Below are positions 35,307 to 43,969 of a stretch of DNA of 64,000 nucleotides, in pieces. The DNA comes from CALXOJ01 sp034120015 (GTDB lineage Bacteria; Spirochaetota; Spirochaetia; JAFGXN01): assembly GCA_034120015.1 (NCBI GenBank), contig JAXEIF010000009.1, forward strand, positions 4,970 through 68,969, in the 5' to 3' direction. The translations under genes were made by a program, and so were the position numbers. Below the pieces are notes generated by a model, which was not told the DNA's origin, ran no database searches, and worked only from the letters and a program-made list of their open reading frames with translations. Each line of letters begins with the position of its first letter. Within the stretch, counting starts at the first letter, position 1.

Positions 35307-35338
35307 TTTTATAAAGAACCCGAAAAAGGAGTATCACT

Positions 35339-36517
35339 ATGAATCACGATTTTATTTACGACATTCCTGTCAGAATTTACTTCGGAGTCAATCAACTCTC
35401 TCATCTGGGTGAAGAGCTGAAAAAGTACGGGAAAAAAGTTTTGCTGGCTTACGGCGGCGGATCCATCAAAAAAACAGGCCTTTACGACAAAGTGACTGCC
35501 GAAATGAAAAAAGCGGGCATCACCGTTTTCGAGCTGGGCGGTATCGATCCCAACCCGCGAATTGATTCGGTCCGCGAGGGCGGCGAACTCTGCAAAAAAG
35601 AAAAAATCGACGCGGTACTGGCTGTCGGCGGCGGATCGACACTCGACTGTGCCAAATATATTGCGGCGGCCGCCTGTTACGACGGTGATCCGTGGGATTT
35701 CTTCGACCAGGATGTGTGGGCTCCGATTCCCCGCGCACTGCCGCTTGTCACCGTTCTGACTTTGTCTGCCACCGGAAGCGAAATGGACTGCGGCGGCGTC
35801 ATTACCAATACGGAAACCAACGACAAAATCGGACGGATGGAGCCGGCTCTCCTGCCGAAAGTCTCCTTTCTCGACCCTTCCAACACCTACACGGTCAACG
35901 CTTACCAGACCGCCTGCGGAGCGGCCGATATTCTCTCCCACATTTTCGAAGTCTATTTCAGCACGGATAACGACCTCTACATGCTCGACTGCATGGCCGA
36001 GGGACTGATCAAAACCGTCATCAAATATACTCCGGTTGCGATCCAAAATCCGAACGACTACGATGCCCGCGCCAATCTGATGTGGGCTTCTTCGTGGGCC
36101 ATCAACGGATTTCTCAACGGCTGCAAAAAGCAGGCGTGGAGCTGCCACCCGATGGAACACGAACTGTCGGCCTTTTACGATATTACGCACGGACTGGGAC
36201 TGGCCATTCTGACACCGCGCTGGATGCGCTACACGCTTGACGATACAACATTGTCGAAATACAAACAGTTCGGAATCAATGTTTTCGGCATCGACCCGAC
36301 ACTTCCCGACCGTAAAATTGCCGAAACGGCAATCGACAAACTGTCCGAATTCCTTTTTGAAACAATCGGACTGAAAAGCACTCTGAGCGAAATCGGCATT
36401 ACCGACGAACATTTTGCGGTGATGGCTGCCAAAGCGGAACGGATCGGAAACACCGTCAAAGGTTTCAAACCGCTGAAAGCCGCCGATATCGAAGCCATTT
36501 ACAGGATGTGTCTGTGA
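35339..36517 (+). CDS. Iron-dependent alcohol dehydrogenase, BdhA/YqhD type
   Basis: 392 aa. NAD(P)-dependent, group III Fe-ADH; in this subfamily a reductase of aldehydes such as butyraldehyde is known. Cofactor loop AVGGGSTLDCAK (about 95-106) and the metal ligands in AADILSHIFE (about 196-205) and WSCHPMEHELSAFYDITHGLGLAI (about 265-288) are intact (D, H, H, H). The start is MNHDFIYDIPVRIYFG, typical of the subfamily. Shine-Dalgarno AAAGGAG precedes it. The stop overlaps the P1 peptidase start (GTGA), which points to translational coupling. It probably disposes of reducing equivalents during fermentation. Confidence 0.92.
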   Translation: MNHDFIYDIPVRIYFGVNQLSHLGEELKKYGKKVLLAYGGGSIKKTGLYDKVTAEMKKAGITVFELGGIDPNPRIDSVREGGELCKKEKIDAVLAVGGGSTLDCAKYIAAAACYDGDPWDFFDQDVWAPIPRALPLVTVLTLSATGSEMDCGGVITNTETNDKIGRMEPALLPKVSFLDPSNTYTVNAYQTACGAADILSHIFEVYFSTDNDLYMLDCMAEGLIKTVIKYTPVAIQNPNDYDARANLMWASSWAINGFLNGCKKQAWSCHPMEHELSAFYDITHGLGLAILTPRWMRYTLDDTTLSKYKQFGINVFGIDPTLPDRKIAETAIDKLSEFLFETIGLKSTLSEIGITDEHFAVMAAKAERIGNTVKGFKPLKAADIEAIYRMCL

Positions 36518-37479
36518 GTCCGGAAGAAGTTTCGGTTTCTTCTCTGTCATCGTTTCGTATCGGCAACGCACAGAATACGGCGGGCGGCAGCGGCTGTACC
36601 GTAATTTTATGCGAAAAGGGAGCCGTCGCCGGCGTCGATGTCCGCGGCGGGGCTCCCGCCTCCCACGAAACGGAACTGCTGCATCCGGTCAATACCGTCG
36701 ACCGCATTCATGCCGTTGTGTTAAGCGGCGGCAGTGCCTTCGGTCTGGAAGCGACCGCCGGAGTGATGCGGTTTCTGGAAGAAAAAGGAGTCGGCTTTTC
36801 GGTCGGTCCGATTACGGTTCCGATTGTCTGCGGGGCTTCTCTTTTCGATTTGGCCGTCGGCGACGGTCACTGCCGGCCGGATAAAGCGATGGGATACGAA
36901 GCGTGCCTCGCCGCTTACCGGGAAACGCCGGCCGAAGGCAATTACGGCGCCGGAACCGGAGCCACGGTCGGCAAGTGGCTGGGACCGGAAAGGTCGATGA
37001 AATCGGGATTGGGAATTTTTGCCGTTCGTGCCGGCGCCCTGATTGTTGCGGCCGTGGCAGCTGTCAACGCGGTCGGCGATGTTGTCGACGCCGAAACGGG
37101 CGCCCCGTTGGCGGGATTGCTGAGCGCCGACGGCAGCCGCCGGGAAAGCACCGCCGATGCATTGCTGGCAGGCGCACCGCCTTTAACGACAGCCGGCGCC
37201 AATACAACGTTGGTTTGCGTTCTTTCCAACGCCGCATTAACGAAAGCACAGGCGTCCAAAGTTGCTTCAATGGCACACAACGGGCTGGCCCGGACAATCC
37301 GTCCGGCTCATACAACCATGGACGGAGATACCGTTTTCTGTATGACGGACGGAACCGTTCCCGCCCCTGTTGATCTGACGGGATTTTTGGCCGCCTACGC
37401 AACCGCAAAAGCAATCAACCGAGCCGTTATCCGAAGCCGAAGTGCCTACGGTCTCAAATCGTATAGGGATTTTCTTTAG
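36514..37479 (+). CDS. P1 family peptidase (DmpA/NylC-like)
   Basis: 321 aa, an Ntn-type aminopeptidase or amidase that self-cleaves before an internal nucleophile. VVLSGGSAFGLEATAGVMRFLEE (about 70-92), VCGASLFDLAVGDG (about 108-121), GNYGAGTGATVGKWLG (about 144-159) and TTAGANTTLVCVLSNAALTKAQ (about 225-246; the TT pair fits the cleavage/nucleophile position) are family blocks. GTG 36514 is favoured because AGGA at 36503-36506 is properly spaced and because the codon overlaps the preceding stop; GTG 36508 is the alternative. Known members cut N-terminal D-amino acids or nylon oligomers; the substrate here is open. Confidence 0.85.
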   Translation: MSPEEVSVSSLSSFRIGNAQNTAGGSGCTVILCEKGAVAGVDVRGGAPASHETELLHPVNTVDRIHAVVLSGGSAFGLEATAGVMRFLEEKGVGFSVGPITVPIVCGASLFDLAVGDGHCRPDKAMGYEACLAAYRETPAEGNYGAGTGATVGKWLGPERSMKSGLGIFAVRAGALIVAAVAAVNAVGDVVDAETGAPLAGLLSADGSRRESTADALLAGAPPLTTAGANTTLVCVLSNAALTKAQASKVASMAHNGLARTIRPAHTTMDGDTVFCMTDGTVPAPVDLTGFLAAYATAKAINRAVIRSRSAYGLKSYRDFL

Positions 37480-38543
37480 CAAAGTCCGTCGGCGGTACCG
37501 CTTTTCATTTCCCGTTTCCGGCGGTACATATCGCTGTCGGCCTCTTTCACCAGACCGTAAATCGATCCGGAACCGAATGCCGTTCCGACCGCATAGAAAA
37601 CGTGCGGCTCTCCGGAAAGTTTTTTGTTTTCTTCCGTAACGGCTTTCTGAATCGCATCCAAAAGACGGTAAAATTCCATTTCCGTTTTTTTTCGGGCGAT
37701 CAGAAGAAATTCATCGCCGCCGTTTCGGCTGATAAAAACATCGCGGGACGTAAAACGATCCAGAACTGCGGCAAACCGGCGTATCAGCCGGTCGCCCGCT
37801 TCATGCCCCGACTCGTCATTGACATTCTTAAGATTATTCAAATCGAACAAAGCCGTTCCGATATGATGGGAAAAACCTCCGCTTAAATCGGAGAGATACC
37901 GGTCGCAGGCGTACCTGTTATACAGTCCCGTTAAACCGTCGCGAAAGGCCAGTGATTTAAGTTCATGCGTTCTGCGGGAAACCGCAAGCAGTTCTCCGAA
38001 AGAAAGAACGACCAGACAGATCAGAATTCCGAAAAGAAAAGAAAGCGAAACTTTTATTTTCCGCGACAGTCTTTCCGAATGAATACGGACTTTATCGACA
38101 AGAGCATTCGAAAGTTCGAAATAAGCTTCCGAATCATCCATCATTGATTCGGCCTGCTCGAACTCCCTGTTTTCCGGAGCTTTTTGGAAACGGTCGATAT
38201 CTTTATCCAGACGGTTCCAGAGCACAGTCAGATCAGCAACCAGATCGCTGTAATCATCCCCCGATATCACGGGAAAAAGATGGTCATTTTGTTCCGAATG
38301 AAGAGCGGAAATCATATCCGACACGGTTTTCCTCAGATTCTCGTTGCTCCAGTTACCGAGCTCCTGTTTAATCAGACGTTGGGGAGCACAACGGAACATT
38401 CCGGCCTGATTAATGGCATCGGCAACACGCGTCTGTTCCGTTGCCAGATGCGAAATCCGAAGAAACAGAACCGTTGCCGCAGCCAGCAGCAAAAAACGGA
38501 CGAAATTAAACACCAGACGGCGGGTTGAAGCCGATTTTACCAT
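37476..38543 (-). CDS. Membrane-anchored diguanylate cyclase (GGDEF)
   Basis: 355 aa. One transmembrane helix lies near the N-terminus (VFNFVRFLLLAAATVLFL, about 11-28) and a second at about 168-187 (SFLFGILICLVVLSFGELLA). The periplasmic domain between them has INQAGMFRCAPQRLIKQEL, resembling the PilJ-type (type IV pili methyl-accepting) sensor. The cytoplasmic GGDEF domain opens with LAFRDGLTGLYNRYACDR (about 199-216) and has the active-site motif GGDEF in SRNGGDEFLLIA (about 272-283), so it is likely catalytically active and makes c-di-GMP. No inhibitory RxxD site was identified with confidence. It converges with the P1 peptidase gene, overlapping by 4 nt. Confidence 0.9.
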   Translation of the reverse strand: MVKSASTRRLVFNFVRFLLLAAATVLFLRISHLATEQTRVADAINQAGMFRCAPQRLIKQELGNWSNENLRKTVSDMISALHSEQNDHLFPVISGDDYSDLVADLTVLWNRLDKDIDRFQKAPENREFEQAESMMDDSEAYFELSNALVDKVRIHSERLSRKIKVSLSFLFGILICLVVLSFGELLAVSRRTHELKSLAFRDGLTGLYNRYACDRYLSDLSGGFSHHIGTALFDLNNLKNVNDESGHEAGDRLIRRFAAVLDRFTSRDVFISRNGGDEFLLIARKKTEMEFYRLLDAIQKAVTEENKKLSGEPHVFYAVGTAFGSGSIYGLVKEADSDMYRRKREMKSGTADGLC

Positions 38544-38576
38544 AACATCCCTTCTTTCGCAAAAGCGACAGTTTCA

Positions 38577-38604
38577 ATTATATAAATAAAAACGGTTTTG
38601 ACAA
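38577..38604 (-). promoter_or_regulatory. Promoter of the diguanylate cyclase gene (TTGTCA-16-TATAAT)
   Basis: On the minus strand TTGTCA (38604-38599) precedes TATAAT (38582-38577) by 16 nt, with an SD-like GGGA before ATG 38543. Confidence 0.6.
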
Positions 38605-38657
38605 GAAAGGGCGGCTGAATTTACGAAAATACCATTTTTCAAACAAATAAAAAAGGG

Positions 38658-38759
38658 TTTACAAATCATTCCGTTTATGATATGCTTTAAAAAACAAACT
38701 CCGCGAAAGCGTGTAACAGTGATGGAAGCCGGAGAAACGAGCCGGCACAGGAGGAAATT
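38658..38759 (+). promoter_or_regulatory. rpsB promoter and leader
   Basis: TTTACA (38658-38663), 17-nt spacer, TATGCT (38681-38686). The leader of about 65 nt contains a small hairpin GCCGG-loop-CCGGC just before the Shine-Dalgarno AGGAGG (38754-38759 region). rpsB leaders bind S2 for feedback control in other bacteria; whether this one does is inference. Confidence 0.55.
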
Positions 38760-39659
38760 GTGGCAGTAGTAACAATGAAAAATCTGCTCGAATCGGGTGT
38801 TCATTTCGGACACCAGACAAAAAGATGGGATCCCCGTATGGCGAAGTACATTTACACTCAACGCAACGGTGTTCACATTATCGACCTGAAGAAAACACTC
38901 CTTTCCGTAAAGGATGCGTACGAAATCGTCCGCAAAACGGTTTTGGAAGGCAAAAGCGTTCTCTTCATCGGAACCAAGAAACAGGCTCAGGAAGCCATCG
39001 AAAAGGAAGCCAAAAGATGCGGTATGTATTATGTCAATAACCGCTGGCTCGGCGGAATGCTGACAAACTTTTCGACCATCAAAAAATCGATTGTCCGTCT
39101 GAAAAAGATCGAAAAAATGGAAGTTGACGGAACGTTCAATTCTCTGACAAAAAAAGAGATTTCTCTTTTAAACAAAGAAAAAATCAAACTCGAAAAGAAT
39201 CTCGGCGGTATTAAAGAAATGAAAGATCTGCCGGGTATCGTTTTCATCATCGACACCAAAGAAGAAGCCATTGCGGTTGCCGAAGCCAAAAAATGCGGCA
39301 TTCCCATCGTAGCGGTTGTCGACACCAACTGCAATCCGGAAGGTATCGACTACCCGATTCCCGGTAACGACGATGCCATTCGTGCCATTTCCCTTTTCAC
39401 TTCGGTGATTGCCAATGCGGTTATCGAAGCCGATAACGAAGTCGGTCTTCAGATTATCGAAAACATCCAGGACGACGAAATGACCAACGAGTCGATTTTG
39501 GCCAAAGCGGAAGAAGAAAAAGAAGCCGCCATTAAAGAAGCGGTTGAAGCCGACGAAGCCAAAAACTTCAAATCAAAACCGAAAAAAGCGGCTAAAGACG
39601 AAAATGCCGATGCCGACAAACCCGCCGAAGCCGCAGCCGAAGAGGGAAAGGAGGAATAA
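38760..39659 (+). CDS. rpsB: 30S ribosomal protein S2
   Basis: 299 aa. It starts with GTG (MAVVTMKNLLESGVHFGHQTKRWDPRMAKYIY), the universal S2 N-terminus. IFIGTKKQAQEAIEKEAKRC and YYVNNRWLGGMLTNFSTIKKSI (about 85-106) are conserved, as is IPIVAVVDTNCNPEGIDYPIPGNDDAIRAI (about 180-209). The C-terminus (about 240-299) is a charged Ala/Lys/Glu-rich extension absent from many S2 proteins. Shine-Dalgarno AGGAGG. First gene of the rpsB-tsf block. Confidence 0.96.
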   Translation: MAVVTMKNLLESGVHFGHQTKRWDPRMAKYIYTQRNGVHIIDLKKTLLSVKDAYEIVRKTVLEGKSVLFIGTKKQAQEAIEKEAKRCGMYYVNNRWLGGMLTNFSTIKKSIVRLKKIEKMEVDGTFNSLTKKEISLLNKEKIKLEKNLGGIKEMKDLPGIVFIIDTKEEAIAVAEAKKCGIPIVAVVDTNCNPEGIDYPIPGNDDAIRAISLFTSVIANAVIEADNEVGLQIIENIQDDEMTNESILAKAEEEKEAAIKEAVEADEAKNFKSKPKKAAKDENADADKPAEAAAEEGKEE

Positions 39660-39660
39660 G

Positions 39661-40503
39661 ATGGCAGATATCAATCCCAGCGACGTCAAAAAACTGCGCG
39701 ATGCAACCGGCGCCGGTATGCTCGACTGCAAAAATGCTTTGATCGATGCCAAAGGCGATTTCGAAGAGGCTCAGAAAATTCTTCGTAAAAAAGGTTTGGC
39801 TGCTGCCACAAAACGGGAAGGCCGTGCCACCACGGAAGGCCGTCTGTTTATCGCCATCCGCGACGGAAAAGCCGCGATTTGCGAACTGACCTGCGAAACC
39901 TATTTTGTGGCCGGAAACGAAAAATTTAAGGCATTCGGCGAAGAAATCGTTAACATGATTCTCGATGCAGAAACGGCCGAAATCACTCCGGAAATTGCCG
40001 ATAAAGTCAAAGAAGCCATCAGCATCATTAAAGAAAACATGACTCTGAAAAGAATCCGCTTCTTTAAACTGTCTGCCAATCAGAAAGCGTACGGTTACTC
40101 CCACGACGGACAGATTGCTTCCGTTGTTATCCTGGAGAGCGATAATGCGGCCGCTTTCGATAACGCCGCCGTTGCCGAACTCGGAAACGACATTGCGATG
40201 CACATCACGGCTTTTCACCCGCAGTTTATCAGCGAAGAAAGCGTTCCGCAGAAGTTCAAAGACGAACAGATGGAAATCTTTGCCGCCCAGTCGGAAAACC
40301 TCAACAAGCCGGCCGACGTTCTTCAGAAAATCATGGCGGGCAAACTGAACAAAATCTATTCCGAAGTTTGTCTGACAAAACAGGCTTTTGTCAAAGACGA
40401 CAAACAGTCCGTCGAAAAAGTGATTGCCGCCGTTGCCAAACAGGCCGGGGCCGCACTGAAACCGGTCGATTACGTCTACTACAAAGTCGGTATCGACGAA
40501 TAA
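39661..40503 (+). CDS. tsf: Elongation factor Ts
   Basis: 280 aa, the GDP/GTP exchange factor of EF-Tu. MADINPSDVKKLRDATGAGMLDCKNALIDAKGDFEEAQKILRKKGLAAA is the N-terminal UBA-like module with the TGAGMLDCK signature; the central region carries CELTCETYFVAGNEKFKA. ATG 39661 follows the rpsB stop by one base (TAAGATG), and an earlier start inside rpsB is ruled out by the family's N-terminus. The C-terminal dimerisation region ends YVYYKVGIDE. Confidence 0.96.
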   Translation: MADINPSDVKKLRDATGAGMLDCKNALIDAKGDFEEAQKILRKKGLAAATKREGRATTEGRLFIAIRDGKAAICELTCETYFVAGNEKFKAFGEEIVNMILDAETAEITPEIADKVKEAISIIKENMTLKRIRFFKLSANQKAYGYSHDGQIASVVILESDNAAAFDNAAVAELGNDIAMHITAFHPQFISEESVPQKFKDEQMEIFAAQSENLNKPADVLQKIMAGKLNKIYSEVCLTKQAFVKDDKQSVEKVIAAVAKQAGAALKPVDYVYYKVGIDE

Positions 40504-40511
40504 ACCCGGTA

Positions 40512-40540
40512 CAGCCGCGGTTCGCCGCGGCTTTTTTTCA
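40512..40540 (+). terminator. Terminator between tsf and frr
   Basis: Stem GCCGCGG (40514-40520), TTCG loop, CCGCGGC (40525-40531), then seven T. It lies 11 nt after tsf and just before the frr Shine-Dalgarno GGAG. Some read-through is needed to transcribe frr unless a promoter is hidden in tsf. Confidence 0.85.
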
Positions 40541-40550
40541 GGAGTAACAG

Positions 40551-41108
40551 ATGATTGCAGAAATCAAAGCCGACAGCGAAGACCGCATGAAAAAAAGTGC
40601 GGCCGCTCTCGAAGAGGAATTTAACCGGTTGAGAACCGGTCGTGCGTCGACGGCTCTGGTCGATAAAATCCAGGTTTCCTACTACGGTGCCATGACTCCG
40701 CTGAATCAGGTGGCTTCCGTGTCCGTTCCCGAAGCCCGTCTGATTGTGATTCAGCCGTGGGATAAAGGCGTCCTGCCGGAAATCGAAAAAGCGATTCAGA
40801 AGTCGGAACTGAACCTGAATCCGAACAACGACGGAAAGGTTATCCGCATCAATATTCCGGCACTGACGGAAGAACGCCGTAAGGAACTGGTCAAAGGCGC
40901 CAAAGCTTCCGCCGAAAACGCCCGCGTTGCCGTCCGCAACATCCGCCGCGACGCCATCGACCGCCTTAAAAAAGAACAGAAAGGCGGCAGCATTACCGAA
41001 GACGAACTGAAAACGGCCGAAACCGACATGCAGACGCTGACCGACAAATACATCGGCGAAGTCAACAAAATCTTCGAAGCCAAAGAAAAAGAAATCATGG
41101 AAATTTAA
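40551..41108 (+). CDS. frr: Ribosome recycling factor
   Basis: 185 aa, the normal length. With EF-G it splits post-termination ribosomes. MKKSAAALEEEFNRLRTGRASTALVDKIQVSYYG (about 13-46) and PWDKGVLPEIEKAIQKSELNLNPNNDGKVIRINIP (about 71-105) are the RRF signatures; the C-terminal helix ends KIFEAKEKEIMEI. Shine-Dalgarno GGAG, ATG 40551. Confidence 0.97.
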   Translation: MIAEIKADSEDRMKKSAAALEEEFNRLRTGRASTALVDKIQVSYYGAMTPLNQVASVSVPEARLIVIQPWDKGVLPEIEKAIQKSELNLNPNNDGKVIRINIPALTEERRKELVKGAKASAENARVAVRNIRRDAIDRLKKEQKGGSITEDELKTAETDMQTLTDKYIGEVNKIFEAKEKEIMEI

Positions 41109-41109
41109 C

Positions 41110-41817
41110 ATGGAAAACGAAGGACATCAGAATCAAATGTGCCGTCACATTGCCATTATCATGGACGGCAACGGAAGATGGGCAAAGGAAAGGGGAAAAA
41201 TCCGCAGTTTCGGACACAAAGAAGGATTAAAATCAACCAAACGGCTGATTCAGTATGCTTCCGACCGGGGACTGAAATATATTACCCTGTATGCTTTCTC
41301 GACCGAAAACTGGAAACGTTCTCAGGAGGAAGTTTCCTATCTGATGAATCTGATACACCTTCACCTGAGACGGGAAATGAAATTTTATATCAAAAACCGT
41401 ATTCGTGTGCGGTTCATCGGCGATCTTTCCCGTCTCTCCCCTTCTTTACGGGAAGAAATGATATCCGTCGAACGGGATACATCCGAATTCGACGGACTCA
41501 CTGTTTTTCTGGCCATTAACTACGGCGGACGCGACGAACTGCGCCGCGCCTTTCAGAAACTGATAGATTCGGGGAAAAAGGAATCGGTTACCGAAGCCGA
41601 TATCGAAGCCTGTCTGGATACGGCCGGAGTTCCCGATCCCGATCTGATTATCCGTACCGCAGGCGAACAGCGTTTAAGCAATTTTTTGATGTGGCAAAGT
41701 GCATACAGCGAATTCTGGTATTCGCCGAAACTGTGGCCCGATTTCGGTCCCGAGGATTTCGACGAAGCGGTCGCCGCCTATTTCAACAGGGACAGACGGT
41801 TTGGAGGTGTCAAATGA
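41110..41817 (+). CDS. uppS: Undecaprenyl diphosphate synthase
   Basis: 235 aa, a cis-prenyltransferase that makes the C55 lipid carrier for cell wall synthesis. Motif HIAIIMDGNGRWAKERGK (about 13-30) has the catalytic Asp; GHKEGLKSTKRLIQYASDRGLKYITLYAFSTENWKR (about 37-72) and the C-terminal DLIIRTAGEQRLSNFLMWQSAYSEFWY complete the family pattern. The stop overlaps the cdsA start. Within the frr-uppS-cdsA-dxr block. Confidence 0.96.
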   Translation: MENEGHQNQMCRHIAIIMDGNGRWAKERGKIRSFGHKEGLKSTKRLIQYASDRGLKYITLYAFSTENWKRSQEEVSYLMNLIHLHLRREMKFYIKNRIRVRFIGDLSRLSPSLREEMISVERDTSEFDGLTVFLAINYGGRDELRRAFQKLIDSGKKESVTEADIEACLDTAGVPDPDLIIRTAGEQRLSNFLMWQSAYSEFWYSPKLWPDFGPEDFDEAVAAYFNRDRRFGGVK

Positions 41818-42683
41818 AAGAAATGACATCAAGAATTTTATTGGGATGCATCGGAATCCCTCTCCTTCTTCTTGTACTTCTGTTTCCTCTTCCGTTCAAC
41901 GGACTGTTAAACGCGGTTATCCTGCTGTTTACGGCTCTCGGCAGTCTCGAAACCGTGCGCCTGCTGCAAACAAAAGAAATATTCCTCAACCGGGCAGTTG
42001 CCGTGACCGGGACCGTTCTGCCGCCGTTGACGGTACTCGCTTTTTTATATCTGCCGAACACCGTCGCCGCTCTCGCCGCCGGAGCTGTTATGATTCTCTG
42101 GCTGCCTCTGATTTTGGGGCGCGAGGCCTTCTCCCGCACGGCCGAAAGCTGGAACCGGTCTTTAACAAGAACAGCCGGATACGGTTTTATTCTGATATAT
42201 CCCGGACTCCTTTCGGCATCACTGACCGCATTCCAGACACTGACCCTTCTCTTTCCCGAAAAAAACATCGGACTTGTCTATCTGATTTACCTGATGATGA
42301 TTTTCACAAACGATACCATGGCCTATTTTACCGGAGTCGCCGTCGGCCGTTTTACACCGCATCCGGCACCGCTCAGTCCGAAAAAAAGTCTGGCCGGATT
42401 TATCGGCGGCGGACTCTCGACCGTTGCCGTTTCGGCAGGCGCTTTTTACATTTTCCCGGCGCTTTTTGACAACAGCATCGGTTGGGCACTGACGGCCGGA
42501 ACGGTTTTGGCGTTTGCCGGTATTATCGGCGATTTAATCGAATCGGCATTTAAACGGAGTGCCGGGGTCAAAGACAGCGGCACTCTGATGATGGGCCGCG
42601 GCGGCGTTTTGGATTCGCTCGACTCCGTTCTTTACGGATCGCCCTTCTTTCTCGTTCTTCTTCTGGGGATTCATCTGATATGA
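41814..42683 (+). CDS. cdsA: Phosphatidate cytidylyltransferase
   Basis: 289 aa, an integral membrane enzyme making CDP-diacylglycerol from phosphatidate and CTP. Hydrophobic segments run through most of the protein. The CdsA signature lies near the C-terminus: LSPKKSLAGFIGGG (about 188-201), SAFKRSAGVKDSG, then GRGGVLDSLDSVLYGSPFF (about 260-278). ATG 41814 overlaps the uppS stop by 4 nt (ATGA); longer starts would sit in uppS. The 3' end overlaps dxr by 4 nt (ATGA). Confidence 0.94.
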   Translation: MKEMTSRILLGCIGIPLLLLVLLFPLPFNGLLNAVILLFTALGSLETVRLLQTKEIFLNRAVAVTGTVLPPLTVLAFLYLPNTVAALAAGAVMILWLPLILGREAFSRTAESWNRSLTRTAGYGFILIYPGLLSASLTAFQTLTLLFPEKNIGLVYLIYLMMIFTNDTMAYFTGVAVGRFTPHPAPLSPKKSLAGFIGGGLSTVAVSAGAFYIFPALFDNSIGWALTAGTVLAFAGIIGDLIESAFKRSAGVKDSGTLMMGRGGVLDSLDSVLYGSPFFLVLLLGIHLI

Positions 42684-43771
42684 AAAAAGTGATTGTTTTG
42701 GGCGCTACGGGAACCATCGGAAGAAATACGCTTTCCGTAATCGAAACCCATTCGACCCGGTTTTCCGTCGATATGATCACAGCCCATTCAAAAAAAGAAG
42801 AACTGGCCGAACTGGCTTCCCGCTACCGTGCCCGCACGTTTACAACAGATACGGAAACCATGCTGCGGGAAATCCGCGAAAGTGATGCCGATATTGTCGT
42901 TAACGGAATTGCCGGGGCCGCGGGATTAATCCCCTCATTCGAAACGGCCCGCAGCGGTAAACGTCTGGCTCTTGCCAATAAAGAAAGCATTGTGATGGCG
43001 GGTCCCCTTTTAAAAGAGGAAGCAACGCGAAACGGCTGCGAAATCATTCCGGTCGACTCCGAACATGCGGCTCTTTTCGAACTGCAAAAACTGGTTCCGG
43101 CCGGGCAGATTGCCGAAATTGTCATCACCGCTTCCGGAGGCGCTTTCCGCGATGCGACGTACGAAGAAACGGAAAAGGCTACTCCCGAACAGGCGCTCAA
43201 CCACCCGACCTGGAAAATGGGACCGAAAATCACCGTCGATTCGGCGACAATGGCCAACAAGGGGCTGGAAGTCATTGAGGCTGTCTACCTTTTCGACCGC
43301 CGACCGGATCAAATATCCGTTCTGATCCACCCTCAAAGCCGGGTTCATGCTCTGATTCGGACAACGGAGGGATCTTTCTTTGCGCAAATTTCGGCACCCG
43401 ATATGCGCATCCCGATTCAGAATGCACTGACCTATCCCGAAAAGCGGTTCGGCAGCTGCCCGTCCACCGACCTGACCGCTGCCGATTTATCGTTCCGCAA
43501 GCCCGATTTACGCAAATATCCGATGCTGCCGCTTGCCTACAGAGCCGCTGCCGCCGGTTTAAGTGCGACGATTACTTACAACGCCGTTAACGAGGTCGCC
43601 GTCGATGCCTTTTTCCGTCACAAACTTTCTTTTTTCGGAATTGCCCGACTGACGGAGGCCGTTCTTGATTTGCCGTTGCCACCGGCACCGCAAACTTTAA
43701 ACGAAGTGACCGCCGTCGATGCGGCCGCCCGTACCGGGGCCCGGCGTCTTCTGGAAAACGGATTCTCGTAA
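42680..43771 (+). CDS. dxr: 1-deoxy-D-xylulose 5-phosphate reductoisomerase
   Basis: 363 aa, a little shorter than most Dxr proteins (usually 380-400). NADPH motif VLGATGTIGRNTLSVIE (about 5-21). Substrate region: ANKESIVMAGPLLKEEA (about 97-113), ITASGGAFRDAT (about 148-159) and NHPTWKMGPKITVDSATMANKGLEVIEAVYLF (about 173-205), with the metal-binding acid residues. It carries out the first committed step of the MEP isoprenoid pathway, which feeds uppS in the same operon. The 3' end abuts a truncated gene on the other strand. Confidence 0.96.
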   Translation: MKKVIVLGATGTIGRNTLSVIETHSTRFSVDMITAHSKKEELAELASRYRARTFTTDTETMLREIRESDADIVVNGIAGAAGLIPSFETARSGKRLALANKESIVMAGPLLKEEATRNGCEIIPVDSEHAALFELQKLVPAGQIAEIVITASGGAFRDATYEETEKATPEQALNHPTWKMGPKITVDSATMANKGLEVIEAVYLFDRRPDQISVLIHPQSRVHALIRTTEGSFFAQISAPDMRIPIQNALTYPEKRFGSCPSTDLTAADLSFRKPDLRKYPMLPLAYRAAAAGLSATITYNAVNEVAVDAFFRHKLSFFGIARLTEAVLDLPLPPAPQTLNEVTAVDAAARTGARRLLENGFS

Positions 43772-43788
43772 ACGATACAAAACAAAGC

Positions 43789-43959
43789 GGCACAATGAAA
43801 ATAAAGCGTCAGTAAACCGTTTTCGATAATCCGTCCGAAATTGAGCGGAACAATATAAGGTGTTTCGCCATCCGTAAGTCCGAGACGGCAACAGTCGCAC
43901 CTGTCCGGGAAATGAACCATTTTCTCAAAATCGATGATTTCCCTCTCTTTGCGTCTCAC
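43789..43959 (-). pseudogene. Truncated pyridoxamine 5'-phosphate oxidase/NimA-like gene remnant
   Basis: About 57 codons from GTG 43959 (MRRKEREIIDFEKM...CDCCRLGLTDGETPYIVPLNFGRIIENGLLTLYFHCA) are the characteristic N-terminus of FMN-binding proteins of the nitroimidazole-resistance/pyridoxamine oxidase-like family, with their GxxPYIVPLNFG block. Homology stops at HCA and the frame then runs through the antisense of dxr, so the C-terminal two thirds are gone. The start keeps a Shine-Dalgarno GAGGAG and sits 10 nt after the metH stop. This looks like the relic of the last gene of the methionine operon, cut off at the dxr border by a deletion. Confidence 0.8.
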
Positions 43960-43969
43960 CGGAATCTCC

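Noticed and set aside
35309..36571. 420-codon minus-strand frame opposite the dehydrogenase
   Set aside because: Mirror of a conserved enzyme gene with intact metal ligands; no recognisable domain.
38658..38759. Riboswitch upstream of rpsB
   Set aside because: Only a 5-bp hairpin is present; no known riboswitch consensus was recognised.
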